A stretch of DNA of 64,000 nucleotides from Alkalihalobacillus sp. TS-13 (GCF_019720915.1 NZ_JAHKSI010000001.1:2728001-2792000), one strand, 5' to 3'. Counted from the stretch's first letter, positions 36,629 to 45,525 are shown. Numbers and translations: made by a program. Notes: generated by a model from the sequence alone, not told the origin.

Positions 36629-37051
36629 TTACGCGTTCCCTATCGCCATACCCGTAAAAGTTACTGGACCGATTACAGCCCCCTGGTTCAGAAGCCCCTG
36701 AGAGTTGGTCAATTCAATCGTGATCGAATAGGCTTGTGGGCCCGCAGGTACATTGAAATCTACGGCATTGAATGAAACAGTCCGATTGTTTTCTACAGAA
36801 ACATCTATCTGGGATGTTGTTGTAAAAATGATCTGTGAACCACGGAAAATTTTAATTAACACGATTGGCGTACCTAAAGTCGCTTCCCATCCTATTGTTG
36901 CTGTCAGTTCAACCTGATTTGTATTGGTGGGTATGGAAAGGCCGAATTCTGCTAGTTTAATCGTTGCCGGAGATGCGGGGATGACACGGTTCAAAGCGCC
37001 GTTACTGGTTGCTGGTGCACTCACATTATAATCTAGTATTTGTTTTGCCAT
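36629..37051 (-). CDS. Small beta-rich protein resembling exosporium protein C
   Basis: The 140-aa protein has no signal peptide or membrane segment. It begins AKQILDYNVSAPATSNG and is rich in Thr, Val and Asn, with alternating beta-strand pattern (NQVELTATIGWE, TPIVLIKIFRGSQIIF, PAGPQAYSITIELTNS). From memory it resembles ExsC-type exosporium proteins of the B. cereus group (similar start, similar length), but I cannot test this. It has a strong AGGAGG site and its own terminator. Confidence 0.6.
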   Translation of the reverse strand: MAKQILDYNVSAPATSNGALNRVIPASPATIKLAEFGLSIPTNTNQVELTATIGWEATLGTPIVLIKIFRGSQIIFTTTSQIDVSVENNRTVSFNAVDFNVPAGPQAYSITIELTNSQGLLNQGAVIGPVTFTGMAIGNA

Positions 37052-37194
37052 TTTTTCACCTCCTCTTATAATCTATGATTTTGATGGGGAAAGGTTTGGA
37101 CAAGCGTGTAAGTCTATTATGAAAATAGTAGATTTAGGAGGAGAAGCACCTTTTTTAGAGAAAACATTCTTCATCAAGAAAAGGAGTTGATGCA

Positions 37195-38144
37195 ATGATC
37201 ATGAAGGAAAGAACAGAACCGGTGAAAATTCCTAAGTTGGAAGCCCAATTAAGACGGCTCCCCTACCTCCATCCACAATACCCACTGATCGAAAAAGAAC
37301 TGGCCATGTGTAAGGCGGGTTACCGAGGTGAACAAGCACTTGATTACTATTTAGAGTACCTCCCCGAAAAAAACTACTACATTTTCCACGACCTCCGCCT
37401 CTTCGACATCCACCACTATTTTCAAATCGATACGTTAATCGTCACCCCTTATTTCATGCTTATTGTCGAAGTGAAAAATATAGCAGGCAAGCTCAGATTC
37501 GACGAAATCAACCAGATGGTCCGGTCGAAGGATGGGATGGAAGAAGGTTTGCCAGACCCATTTCTGCAACTGCAATGGCTATCTAGAAAATTGGCCCACT
37601 TGCTCCAGATCCACAATCTCCCCCCTCTCCCGATTAATCACATCGTCGTTATCAGCCGCCCATCCACCATCATCGAAACCTCAGAATATACTCCTGAAAA
37701 ATTGACCCACAGCTCCAACCTCCCTTTGAGATCGAAGCACTCAGAAAAACCTTTCCAGAAGAGGTGTACAGTAAAAAACAGCTCAAGAAGTTATCTAAGC
37801 TATTGGTGAAAAAACATACACCGCAGGATCCGGATGTGATGAAGCAGTTCAAGATAGAGCCTGCGGAATTGCTGACAGGCGTCTATTGTGCGAAATGTAA
37901 AACAATGACGATGGAGCGAAAGCACGGCAGATGGATTTGTTCGAACTGCTCACACATATCTAAAGACGCACATATAGAGGCATTGAAGGACTATAGAATG
38001 TTGGTAGGTAGTTCTATATCAAATAGAGAGCTGCGGGATTTTCTTAACATCTCATCCAGTTACGTGGCTAAAACACTACTTAGATCAACGAATTTTCCTA
38101 CTGAAGGCACTAAAAAGGGAAGAAGGTACAAGATCACATTTTAG
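37195..38144 (+). pseudogene. NERD-domain protein with zinc ribbon, broken by a frameshift
   Basis: The first part (from ATG 37195, AAGGAG 8 nt upstream) is a nuclease-related NERD domain: GYRGEQALDYYLEYL, QIDTLIVTPYFMLIVEVKN. Reading then leaves frame. The frame from about 37722 continues the same protein (PFEIEALRKTFPEEVYSKKQL) through a CxxC-x(15-17)-CxxC zinc ribbon (CAKCKTM ... CSNC) to 38144. One missing base near 37716-37726 explains the break. Intact relatives in Bacillus are single proteins of about 310 aa. It may be a real pseudogene or a sequence error. Confidence 0.8.
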
Positions 38145-38149
38145 AAATT

Positions 38150-38262
38150 ACCGATATATTTCGAGTTTGCACCGATATTTTTGAGATTCGCACTGTTATT
38201 TTTCAGATTTGCACCGATATTTCTGAAGTTTGCACCGATAAATCACGAGTTTGCACCGATAT
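38150..38262 (+). repeat. CACCGAT tandem array with exact 21-bp period, locus 2
   Basis: The ACCGAT core starts at 38150, 38171, 38192 (degenerate ACTGTT), 38213, 38234 and 38255. Each step is 21 bp. Between cores the sequence is A/T-rich and ends in GTTTGC or a close variant. The array follows the NERD gene directly. Confidence 0.85.
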
Positions 38263-38372
38263 CCCACATCCGGCACTTTCTCCGCCCCTCTCCTAATAAG
38301 GTTGCGCTGCTCTGCACCTCTCCATTTCATTCAAAACTGCCTGATTCAGCGCCAAAATTCATTCAAAAAGGA

Positions 38373-38396
38373 AAAAACCGCCCACTGGACGGTTTT
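38373..38396 (-). terminator. Terminator of the rpsN2-rpmE2 operon
   Basis: On the minus strand AAAACCGTCC pairs with GGGCGGTTTT and is followed by TTTCC. It lies 8 bp past the stop of the 126-aa gene. Confidence 0.85.
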
Positions 38397-38403
38397 CATC
38401 AAC

Positions 38404-38784
38404 TTAATCATTTTTAAATTGGATCTTTTGCGTATCCATGTACAGCAAAAACGCTGCTTTTTTATCGTCATTCTTTCTTTTTCTCATCAAGTCACTGCAG
38501 TCTACCCAATTGATTAGTTGCAGCTTCAACGCCAACTCTGTATCGATCTCCTTTTCGATCTCTTTCATTAATCTTTTGGTTTCTCTGACAGAACGTTTGA
38601 AATACGTTGCTGCTTGGTGAAGGGGAGAATGCTTTTTTAGTAGATTCAAAAACTGATCAGTAGTATCAGACTGCTCAGCTAAAGAATCTTCCAGAGCAAC
38701 TATGAATTTATATAGATCCCGCTTATGATTGGGAAGAGCCTCAATAATTTCCCTCGCCAGCATTTCAGACAAATAATCGTTCAT
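38404..38784 (-). CDS. Unknown helical protein, 126 aa, last gene of the Zur operon
   Basis: I do not recognise it. It is charged and predicted mostly helical (ETKRLMKEIEKEIDTELALKL), with no signal or membrane segment and one Cys. AAGGAGA lies 8 nt before its ATG. It starts 28 bp after rpmE2 and ends at a strong terminator, so it is probably co-transcribed with the zinc-starvation genes. No function is inferred. Confidence 0.7.
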   Translation of the reverse strand: MNDYLSEMLAREIIEALPNHKRDLYKFIVALEDSLAEQSDTTDQFLNLLKKHSPLHQAATYFKRSVRETKRLMKEIEKEIDTELALKLQLINWVDCSDLMRKRKNDDKKAAFLLYMDTQKIQFKND

Positions 38785-38812
38785 CTAAATCTCTCCTTGT
38801 GTGTGATGATTT

Positions 38813-39067
38813 TTATTTGCCTGTGTTCATATTGTATTTTTTTAAGAAACGTTCTGCACGTCCCCCACGGTCAGAGAACTTCTGTCTTCCCGTATAAAAA
38901 GGATGCGTATCTGAGCTGACTTCCACCTTGATCAATGGATAGGTGTTCCCATCCTCCCATTCGATTGTATCAGGTGATTCCATTGAGGAACCGCTCAGAA
39001 ATTTATAACCGCTGTTCGTGTCCATAAAAACCACTCGTCGATATTCTGGATGTATTCCTTTTTTCAC
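38813..39067 (-). CDS. rpmE2: Ribosomal protein L31 type B (zinc-independent)
   Basis: The 84-aa protein ([14 protein letters not shown] ... [20 protein letters not shown]) is the long L31 form that lacks the CxxC zinc motif. In B. subtilis its homologue YtiA replaces zinc-binding L31 under Zur control, freeing zinc. It lies downstream of rpsN2 and the flavoprotein gene on the same strand; Zur boxes are at the head of the operon. Confidence 0.95.
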   Translation of the reverse strand: MKKGIHPEYRRVVFMDTNSGYKFLSGSSMESPDTIEWEDGNTYPLIKVEVSSDTHPFYTGRQKFSDRGGRAERFLKKYNMNTGK

Positions 39068-39102
39068 TTGTACCGCTCCTTATCTTTATGATTTTTTACC
39101 TT

Positions 39103-40271
39103 TCAATGAATGGCTGCTAGTCTTTCAGCAATTCTCCTTGCTCCTGAAATGTTTCTTGATACTGGACCTATTTCAAGTTCCCCTAAAGCTCCTGCTACAT
39201 GTAATCCCTTGCCCCATTCAAGTTCTGGAGAGACAATCGGGAAACCGCAATTTGAACATTTGAGACCATGCTTCTCGATTGTTTCATCTAACCACTCTTT
39301 ACCGGGTAGGGAACCTTCTACCCCCGTTGCAAGAATGATACGGGAAGCTTCTAGGCGTTCACCATTTTCCAAATGTAAAAGGAGACGGGAATGTTCATCT
39401 AGTGAACACTTCCTCACTTCTCCTGTAATTGTTTTTAAGTGACCTTTCCGTTCTAAATGTTTTTGCTTATGAAATAGATACTGTGTGATCGACCCTTTAT
39501 GCCTTGCCTGTGAAATGATCTGTCTGCGTTCTTCAAAATCTTCTACTTTATGAAATTTCCGCATGTTTTTTGGCCCCATCCAGCCCGGATCGCTATCGAA
39601 TTCATGAACGCGAAATGGATGCCGTTTAACCTGTATAACCTGAAAGTTGCCATGTCCAGATAATTTATTTACCAGGTGAGCAGCAGTGATTCCACCACCG
39701 ATTATGACCACTGGCAATGTTTCGCTTTCCATAGAAGGCAGCTGTTTGTCAAAGATATGGAATATTTTTCCGGATGACGTTTACTTAATTCTTGAGCCCA
39801 TTCTGGATAAGAAGGCTGATCGTTGACACCCATAGCCAAAACGACTCTCTTTGAGTAAAGAGATCCATCATCAGTAGTATGGACATTCCAATGATCATTC
39901 TGATATTCCAATCCATTCACATACGCTGTCTTCCAGGCCTTACGCAATTGAACTTCGTTAAACACGTGATGACAATGATGGTTGAACAAGTCTAGATTGG
40001 GTTTCTGATAGTAACCATAAAACGCATCGTTAAAGTTGACTCTTTTAGCGTATCGTTCAAGGCTAGATGGATGTGTATCGACATGATGGACAACAGGAGA
40101 TCGAAGGTAATCCATACCGATTCTCGAGGTAAGCTGTTTCCATCTATGCATCGGGACTGGCGATGGATCAATGATCTGAAGTTGGTTAACGTCTACATTC
40201 CTGTTTTTCAGTAAAAACGTGGCAATCGTACAACCATGTATGCCTCCACCGATAATCAACCACTCTTTCAT
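39103..40271 (-). pseudogene. FAD/NAD(P)-binding protein of the Zur operon, frameshifted
   Basis: Two overlapping frames make one protein of about 385 aa. The first (40271 down) has a dinucleotide-binding start EWLIIGGGIHGCTIA; the second (to 39103) has VVIIGGGITAAHLVNKL, a CSNCG pair and a C-terminal ATG-like motif (ILATGVEGS, LHVAGALGELEIGP). The frames join if AAAAA near 39755 were AAAAAA, giving KRHPEKIFHIFDKQLPS. It may be a real break or a homopolymer error. The fold resembles N-hydroxylating monooxygenases and related reductases; the substrate is unknown. Confidence 0.8.
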
Positions 40272-40293
40272 CTAAGGTTCCCCTTTAGTGGTT

Positions 40294-40564
40294 TTACCAG
40301 CTCGATTTTTTGACGCCAGGAATTTGGCCTTTGTACGCAAACTCTCTAAAAGCAATTCGAGACATTTTGAACTTTCTTAAGTATCCTCTAGGTCTACCAG
40401 TTACTTGGCATCTATTGTTCAAGCGTGTAGGAGAAGAATCCCTAGGCAGTTTTCTTAGTGCTTCGTAATCCCCTTCTTCCTTCAACTTTTTTCGAATTTC
40501 AGCATATTTCTCAACAAGTTCTTGTCTTTTTTCTTTCTTTTGCAACTTTGGATTTTTTAGCCAT
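40294..40564 (-). pseudogene. rpsN2: Ribosomal protein S14 type 2 (zinc-independent), with a frameshift near the start
   Basis: The proper start is ATG 40564 (AAAGGAG upstream), reading MAKKSKVAK, but it runs out of frame. Removing one A from the AAAA at about 40537-40540 restores an 89-aa protein that continues [18 protein letters not shown] ... [15 protein letters not shown] ... [11 protein letters not shown], the length of B. subtilis YhzA. It lacks the CxxC pairs of zinc-binding S14. It heads the Zur-box operon. The defect may be a homopolymer sequencing error. Confidence 0.85.
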
Positions 40565-40596
40565 TTTCAAGTCTCCTTTCAATAAAAAAACGCTAA

Positions 40597-40611
40597 TAGT
40601 AATCATTACGA
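40597..40611. promoter_or_regulatory. Zur box, proximal
   Basis: TAGTAATCATTACGA matches the Zur box TCGTAATnATTACGA except at positions 2 and 3. It lies 33 bp upstream of the rpsN2 ATG. Confidence 0.75.
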
Positions 40612-40684
40612 TTTAGAGTCGATAGCACTGCCTTCTCTCTCGAAACTGTCATCCTATATGAAATTATTGAATTAATAACACAAA

Positions 40685-40699
40685 TCGTAACGATTACGA
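40685..40699. promoter_or_regulatory. Zur box, distal, next to the promoter
   Basis: TCGTAACGATTACGA matches the 15-bp Zur box at 13 or 14 positions within a longer palindrome AAATCGTAA...TTACGATTT. It sits just downstream of the -10 at 40714-40719, covering the expected transcription start. Confidence 0.82.
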
Positions 40700-40713
40700 T
40701 TTGTGGTTTCCCA

Positions 40714-40742
40714 ATTATATCTGCTTTTTATTATTTTGTAAA
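40714..40742 (-). promoter_or_regulatory. Sigma-A promoter of the rpsN2 operon
   Basis: On the minus strand TTTACA (40737-40742), 17 bp, TATAAT (40714-40719). The Zur box at 40685-40699 would block it when zinc is plentiful. Confidence 0.75.
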
Positions 40743-40816
40743 GCAGGGTTCTCCTATAGACCGTAAAAAGACGCCCCCTTGACCGGAGACGCCATTATGT
40801 TGGTATTCAATTCAAC

Positions 40817-42013
40817 TCAGCCTACTACTTTTCTGCGTTTTGCTTTTTCAGGCTGGGCAAACAGCAGGCCTAGTTCGTGGTGCTCATTTTCATAAAGTGA
40901 GCGCTGGACAAAGCGGACTTCACCGCTGAAGTTCAGGACCTCCAGTTTTACAAAGGACGCGCTGCTCTGTACCGCTCCATAAAAGTCCTCAACCCGCTCC
41001 ATCTTTCTTCCGTTCACCTTGATGATCCGCTCCCCGATTGAGACATTCATTTTAGATGCCGGTGAGCCAGGAATGATTCCCAGAACCCGCAAGCCCTCAT
41101 TCATCGCACTGAAGTATGGTGCACGCTTGATCTCTAGCTTTCGGTAGTACAGAATCAATGCATTACGCCCAACAACTGCGAGTCCGACAATGACAATGCT
41201 GATCATTTCCAGATCGAAGGTGATCAACAGCACCGATCCGGCGAGCAAGATGAGACCGAGCAAAAAGAAACGGCTTCCGATATTTTTCACGACTGGTTCT
41301 GGCATTGATTGCGATACGACGTGATGGAACCCGATCGCAAACGGCGCAAGCGCAAAGCCGACACTTGCCTCACCGATCTGGAGCAGCGGGAACCAATCTG
41401 AAGTCGCCACTACCGATCCGGGCACGAGGACGAACAACGGGACAAACCAGATTCGGCTGATAACGTGGGCACCGATTCCTTTCCCTCTTTTACCACGCAA
41501 TAGAATCGGCGATGTATTTTTCCCGCCGATCGATATGATCAGAATACCTTCGACGACAAGCAATGCAGCAACCAAAAGCGCGATCATACCGAGGGAAGCA
41601 TCCTGCAGATCTACGAGCCACCCATCCACGATCCTTACGCCTGTTTCAAACGGCGGCATGTAAGCAGCTGCTAAATAGGTCAACGTACCAGCAAACACCG
41701 GATTGAAATAGTTTTTACGCAACGTCAATCCGAGGACTATGTAAAATACGGACATGACGGCGATCACACCGAATGATAGATACAATCCGGCGAACACGCT
41801 CAGTACTGAGAAAATCAAACCGATCAAGAGGCCCGGAACGATCCCGTTCACAAAATCATCCATCGTGTCATACACTCGGACGCGGAAATCACTTCGCTCC
41901 CGTTTCACACGGGTGACAGCATGGAATCCAATCAATAATAATATGACGTAAAAAAGAGGATTGAGGAAAAACCAACCCATCGCTTTAAGTATATTGAACA
42001 GTATATCTTGCAT
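40817..42013 (-). CDS. minJ: MinJ-like cell-division topological factor (PDZ membrane protein)
   Basis: The 398-aa protein has about 8 membrane helices in the first 280 residues and a C-terminal PDZ domain (LRVLGIIPGSPASKMNVSIGERIIKVNGRK). MinJ links DivIVA to MinD at septa and poles in Bacillus. The position near ctpB matches B. subtilis (minJ-ctpB). A small membrane-protein gene lies upstream on the same strand. Confidence 0.9.
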   Translation of the reverse strand: MQDILFNILKAMGWFFLNPLFYVILLLIGFHAVTRVKRERSDFRVRVYDTMDDFVNGIVPGLLIGLIFSVLSVFAGLYLSFGVIAVMSVFYIVLGLTLRKNYFNPVFAGTLTYLAAAYMPPFETGVRIVDGWLVDLQDASLGMIALLVAALLVVEGILIISIGGKNTSPILLRGKRGKGIGAHVISRIWFVPLFVLVPGSVVATSDWFPLLQIGEASVGFALAPFAIGFHHVVSQSMPEPVVKNIGSRFFLLGLILLAGSVLLITFDLEMISIVIVGLAVVGRNALILYYRKLEIKRAPYFSAMNEGLRVLGIIPGSPASKMNVSIGERIIKVNGRKMERVEDFYGAVQSSASFVKLEVLNFSGEVRFVQRSLYENEHHELGLLFAQPEKAKRRKVVG

Positions 42014-42126
42014 ATTTCAGCCCCCAACAATCTATCGTTTCTCTTCATTTTCGTTGCAGGTGAACCACAACCCTTTTCGTTACGAGGACTCACCGGCTCG
42101 CTATTCCCGCAAAAGTTTTGTAACGC

Positions 42127-42294
42127 TTATTCATTCATCGATTTATCTTTTAGTAATAGGTCCAGCTTGCGCTCGATCTCTTTAAGCCGATCCTTCCGGT
42201 TGCGCATATATGTAATCACAAAATTGGGCACTGTGATCATCCCAATCAACATTAAGAACGCAAGCACCTGGAACAAAATATCCCCTATAAACAT
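42127..42294 (-). CDS. Small single-span membrane protein, 55 aa
   Basis: From ATG 42294 it has one strong membrane helix (ILFQVLAFLMLIGMITV) and a basic/acidic tail (RNRKDRLKEIERKLDLLLKD). This layout resembles DUF4083-type proteins; I am not certain. A GGAGGAAGG site is 11-13 nt before the ATG, with TTGGAG closer. It lies between ctpB and minJ, 113 bp from the minJ start. Confidence 0.65.
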   Translation of the reverse strand: MFIGDILFQVLAFLMLIGMITVPNFVITYMRNRKDRLKEIERKLDLLLKDKSMNE

Positions 42295-42329
42295 CTCCAA
42301 AACCTTCCTCCTATAACATTCGAAAAAGA

Positions 42330-42367
42330 ATGCAAAATAAAATCCGTAGAAGGGCATCTTCTACGGA
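42330..42367 (-). terminator. Terminator after ctpB
   Basis: TCCGTAGAAG (42343-42352) and CTTCTACGGA (42358-42367) form a perfect 10-bp stem with a 5-nt loop; the minus strand continues TTTTATTTTGC. Confidence 0.9.
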
Positions 42368-42399
42368 TATATTCGACAGTCATACGTTTCATCCTGCTT

Positions 42400-43866
42400 T
42401 TACTTTCCGAATAAAACTTCGATTGCCGTCTGCAGCTGCTGATCATTCTTTCCGCTGTCGATCTTTTCAAGCAGCTTCTGTTCCATGAGCGAAGCGGTCT
42501 CTTCGTCCACTTTTCCAGTCGCCTTCACTTTATTAGCGTTCTGAAATGCGCGTACCGCTGTTTCTGTTTTATTATCGTAATATCCATCATCCCGTCCAGG
42601 ATTGAATCCCAATCCTTTCAAGATCGTCTGGACATTTTTCACCTGTTCACCCGTCATGTCGTAGGACAACGGTTTTTCAATCGTAATCGGGTTTGCACGG
42701 TAAAAAGCTGGCTGCTCTTCTTTTACCGTCGGCTCGACACCTTTCTTATGGATCCAGTTGCCATCCGGCGTCAACCATTTGAACATCGTCAGTTTAAGAC
42801 TGCTGCCATCTTCCATTTCAACCGCTTGTTGCACTGTTCCTTTACCGAACGTTTTTTCCCCGACAACTTCGTATCCGCCAGCTTCTTTCAAGGCTGCTGC
42901 TAAAATCTCAGATGCAGATGCACTTCCCTTGTCGATCAAACCGACAATCGGGTAATCTTTTTTCTTGCTCGTGTCAGAGAAGAACCGTTGCTTCTCGCCG
43001 TTTCGTGCTTCAATTTGGACAATCGGATCATCCTTCGTGATGAACAACTGTGCGATATCCTGTACAGCATTCAAGAACCCACCCGGATTACCACGAACGT
43101 CGATAACGAGGCCGTCGATCCCTTTACCTTCAAGCTCTTTCAGCTGCTTTTCAAAATCGGAAGCAGTGTCTTCAGAGAACGATGTGATCTTAATATGGCC
43201 GATTTTCTTGCCCTCATTTTCGATGACATCGGAGTACACTGTTTCAATCGGAATTTCGTCACGTTTCACATCGATCGACAATGGATCGCTGACGCCTGCA
43301 CGTTTGATCTCAAGCTTTACGGTTGTTCCTTTTTTACCGCGGATCTTCAATACTGCATCGTATAGATCAAGCCCTTTTGTACTTTTCCCGTCAATGGAAA
43401 TGATCTGATCATGCGGTTTTAAACCTGCTTTTTCAGCCGGTGAATCTTCGAAAGGAGCAACGACCGTTACGTAGCCATCCATCATGGTAACTTCTGCACC
43501 GATTCCTTCAAAAGAAGACTCGAGCGTGTCGTTGAATTGCTCAGCTGTTTTTGCATCCATATAAACGGAGTATGGATCGTCAAGCGTATTGACCATCCCC
43601 TGGATCGCACCTTCCAGAAGCTTTTCCTGATCGACATCATCTACATATTTTTCAGAAATCAGTTCATACGTCTTTTCAATCTTCTCGAAATCTTCAGCTG
43701 ATCCAGAACTTCCTATTTTACGATCTTTACCATTTTCAACTGCTTTTTCTAAAAGGGAAGGACTCTCATCATCAGAGAACAACGTCATTCCGGCATATGT
43801 ACCACCAGCTCCGACAGCAAGTGAGCCCGCCACCAATAATGCAACCACTTTACCTTTCACATTCAT
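42400..43866 (-). CDS. ctpB: Carboxyl-terminal processing protease CtpB (S41) with peptidoglycan-binding domain
   Basis: From ATG 43866 (GGGTGATG upstream) the protein is 488 aa. It has a signal anchor (VVALLVAGSLAVGAGGTYAG), a PDZ domain (VAPFEDSPAEKAGLKPHDQI), an S41 protease core with catalytic Ser in GSASASEILAAALKEAG and Lys in GEKTFGKGTVQ, and a C-terminal PG_binding_1 domain (KNVQTILKGLGFNPGRDDGY). CtpB cleaves SpoIVFA during sporulation in B. subtilis. Its neighbours minJ, ftsX and ftsE fit that chromosome. Confidence 0.94.
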   Translation of the reverse strand: MNVKGKVVALLVAGSLAVGAGGTYAGMTLFSDDESPSLLEKAVENGKDRKIGSSGSAEDFEKIEKTYELISEKYVDDVDQEKLLEGAIQGMVNTLDDPYSVYMDAKTAEQFNDTLESSFEGIGAEVTMMDGYVTVVAPFEDSPAEKAGLKPHDQIISIDGKSTKGLDLYDAVLKIRGKKGTTVKLEIKRAGVSDPLSIDVKRDEIPIETVYSDVIENEGKKIGHIKITSFSEDTASDFEKQLKELEGKGIDGLVIDVRGNPGGFLNAVQDIAQLFITKDDPIVQIEARNGEKQRFFSDTSKKKDYPIVGLIDKGSASASEILAAALKEAGGYEVVGEKTFGKGTVQQAVEMEDGSSLKLTMFKWLTPDGNWIHKKGVEPTVKEEQPAFYRANPITIEKPLSYDMTGEQVKNVQTILKGLGFNPGRDDGYYDNKTETAVRAFQNANKVKATGKVDEETASLMEQKLLEKIDSGKNDQQLQTAIEVLFGK

Positions 43867-44544
43867 TTCATCATCACCCCATCGTGTTTGCAGGAAAAGG
43901 CACCACACCTTCAAGATGCGATGCCTTCTCACATGAGTAAGGTCCCCCTAAGTCCGTGCCATTCACTTACTCGGTATACTATATGAACAGCTTGTATCCT
44001 TTATGTGTGAAAAAACCTATCTTGTATTCCTGTAACGTTAAAGCTAGCTCCATACTACTACAGAAGCCAGAATCTAACAAGGAAATCGGAATATTTTTGA
44101 ATAGCTTTTTCGCATAGATTGTGGTTTTTGGAAATATACTCGCTTTCCGCGGGCAAACGAAAAGCGGAAGCAACCCGTTTAATCACGTAAGTCACTGGAA
44201 AACGGACGAGGAGGCTATCGCCGCCGCAGGAAGTTTGAAGTGATCCAAGTGACTGGTCGCTGAGCTAGACATCATTCCATGCATAAGCCCTGAATCTGCA
44301 AGCCTCCTCAGCTCACTTGCACTGGATGTGTTGGCTTCAACGTTCACCACAGGACGTGGTGGTAATTATCGAAGTTCATCATTATCCTCGAAGATCCTTA
44401 ATCCGCTTACGGGGTCTCGCTTAGCTTGCTTTTCCCGCTGGAGTCTCGCATATTTCCACTGCTTAATGGTTTCAGCATCTTTCTTTACAACATTCCATTA
44501 ACACAAACTTTTAGAAAGCAGCCTTTTGAATAGAGAACCTGTAT
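43867..44544. other. 678-bp intergenic region between ctpB and the LCP gene
   Basis: It holds a leader-like hairpin near ctpB (AAGGCA/TGCCTT, 43895-43927) and repeat copy 5 (44103-44523). A small open frame at 43979-44173 has no ribosome site and runs into the repeat. No gene was seen. Confidence 0.6.
44103..44523 (-). repeat. Modular palindromic repeat copy 5, inverted, flanked by 8-bp direct repeats (B-type ends)
   Basis: It is 421 bp and opposite in orientation to the others. Its ends, AGCTTTTTCGCATAG and the complement GGCTGCTTTCTAAAAG, match the ends of copy 8. All three modules are inside. The flanks are TTTTGAAT at 44095-44102 and again at 44524-44531, an 8-bp direct repeat that looks like a target-site duplication. 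Confidence 0.82.
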
Positions 44545-45525
44545 TCAGCTCGAAAACTGCTTATTCTCTCCTTTTTCCAACTCCAATTCCTTTTTCAGTT
44601 GAGATCGGATTTCTTCCAATTGTTGCTCATCAAGCTGCAGATAATAAGTTGAGCCCGGTTGGTAATCGTACCCTGACAATTGGAGTTTATCAACCTCTTT
44701 CACTTTCGTCATATATGGAACATAAGAAAGGACTTCGTTGAAGGAAAGGTTCAAAGAGAGGTTGCCTTCAAGGCTCTCTAGCAGTCCATCATACTTAGAT
44801 ACAGAGGAAAAAGATTTCATTTTTCCAATGCTTGATTGGATGATCTGCATTTGCCTTTCACCCCTCATCAAGTCAGAATCCGCTTTACGAGTTCGTGCAT
44901 AGGCCAAAGCTTCTTCACCGTCCAACTGCTGCTTTCCTGTATCCAATACCACTTTTCCATGTGTTTCTTTCGCTATCTGATCAACCACATATTGATCTTC
45001 TATATCGATTTCAACACCGCCTAACTCATCAATCGCTGTCTTAAAGGCTTGAAAGTTGCCACGTACGACATAATCCAACGGGATATCAAGCAGTTCTTCA
45101 GTCGTCTTGACGGTCAATTCCAATCCACCTACTAGATGAGCATGGTTGATTTTATCCATCCCATGCCCCGGAATATCCACATACGAATCTCTAGGGATGC
45201 TTAACAATGTCACCGTATCGTCGGTTTTGTTGAAAGTTGCGACCATTAAAGCATCTGAAAGGCTTCCCTTAGCTTCTCCATCCCTGCTGTCTATACCAAC
45301 AAACAGAATTGAGAAGTTATCTTTTTCCGGGTCGATCGTTTCTTCCCTTTTATCCGATTTTTCTCCCCTGTCTAAGGAAACCTGTGCATTTTCCGTAATA
45401 TCCGAGGCTTTTGTATAGAGGTAAGCCGTATAGGAGATGGGCAAGAGCATCAATACAAGGAAGGTGATAATCGTATACCTGAGCCATTTCCGTTTCTTCT
45501 TCCGTCTGTCAAATCTTGATTCCAT
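44545..45525 (-). CDS. LytR-CpsA-Psr (LCP) family cell-wall transferase
   Basis: The 326-aa protein has an N-terminal basic cytoplasmic tail, one membrane helix (YTIITFLVLMLLPISYTAYLY seen in part) and an extracellular LCP domain: ILFVGIDSRDGEAKGSLSDA, LLSIPRDSYVDIPG, INHAHLVGG and ALAYARTRKADSDLMRGERQ with the Arg residues that bind polyprenyl pyrophosphate. LCP enzymes attach teichoic acids or polysaccharides to peptidoglycan. ATG 45525 follows AAAGGTGG. It is monocistronic. Confidence 0.92.
   Translation of the reverse strand: MESRFDRRKKKRKWLRYTIITFLVLMLLPISYTAYLYTKASDITENAQVSLDRGEKSDKREETIDPEKDNFSILFVGIDSRDGEAKGSLSDALMVATFNKTDDTVTLLSIPRDSYVDIPGHGMDKINHAHLVGGLELTVKTTEELLDIPLDYVVRGNFQAFKTAIDELGGVEIDIEDQYVVDQIAKETHGKVVLDTGKQQLDGEEALAYARTRKADSDLMRGERQMQIIQSSIGKMKSFSSVSKYDGLLESLEGNLSLNLSFNEVLSYVPYMTKVKEVDKLQLSGYDYQPGSTYYLQLDEQQLEEIRSQLKKELELEKGENKQFSS

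Noticed and set aside
38150-38262. CRISPR-like array because of evenly spaced repeats
   Set aside because: Units are only 21 bp with a 6-9 bp conserved core and no unique spacers of 30-40 bp; no cas genes are nearby.
43895-43927. Attenuator hairpin in the ctpB leader
   Set aside because: AAGGCA/TGCCTT arms are short and the loop is long; the T-run is weak and no regulatory logic is evident.
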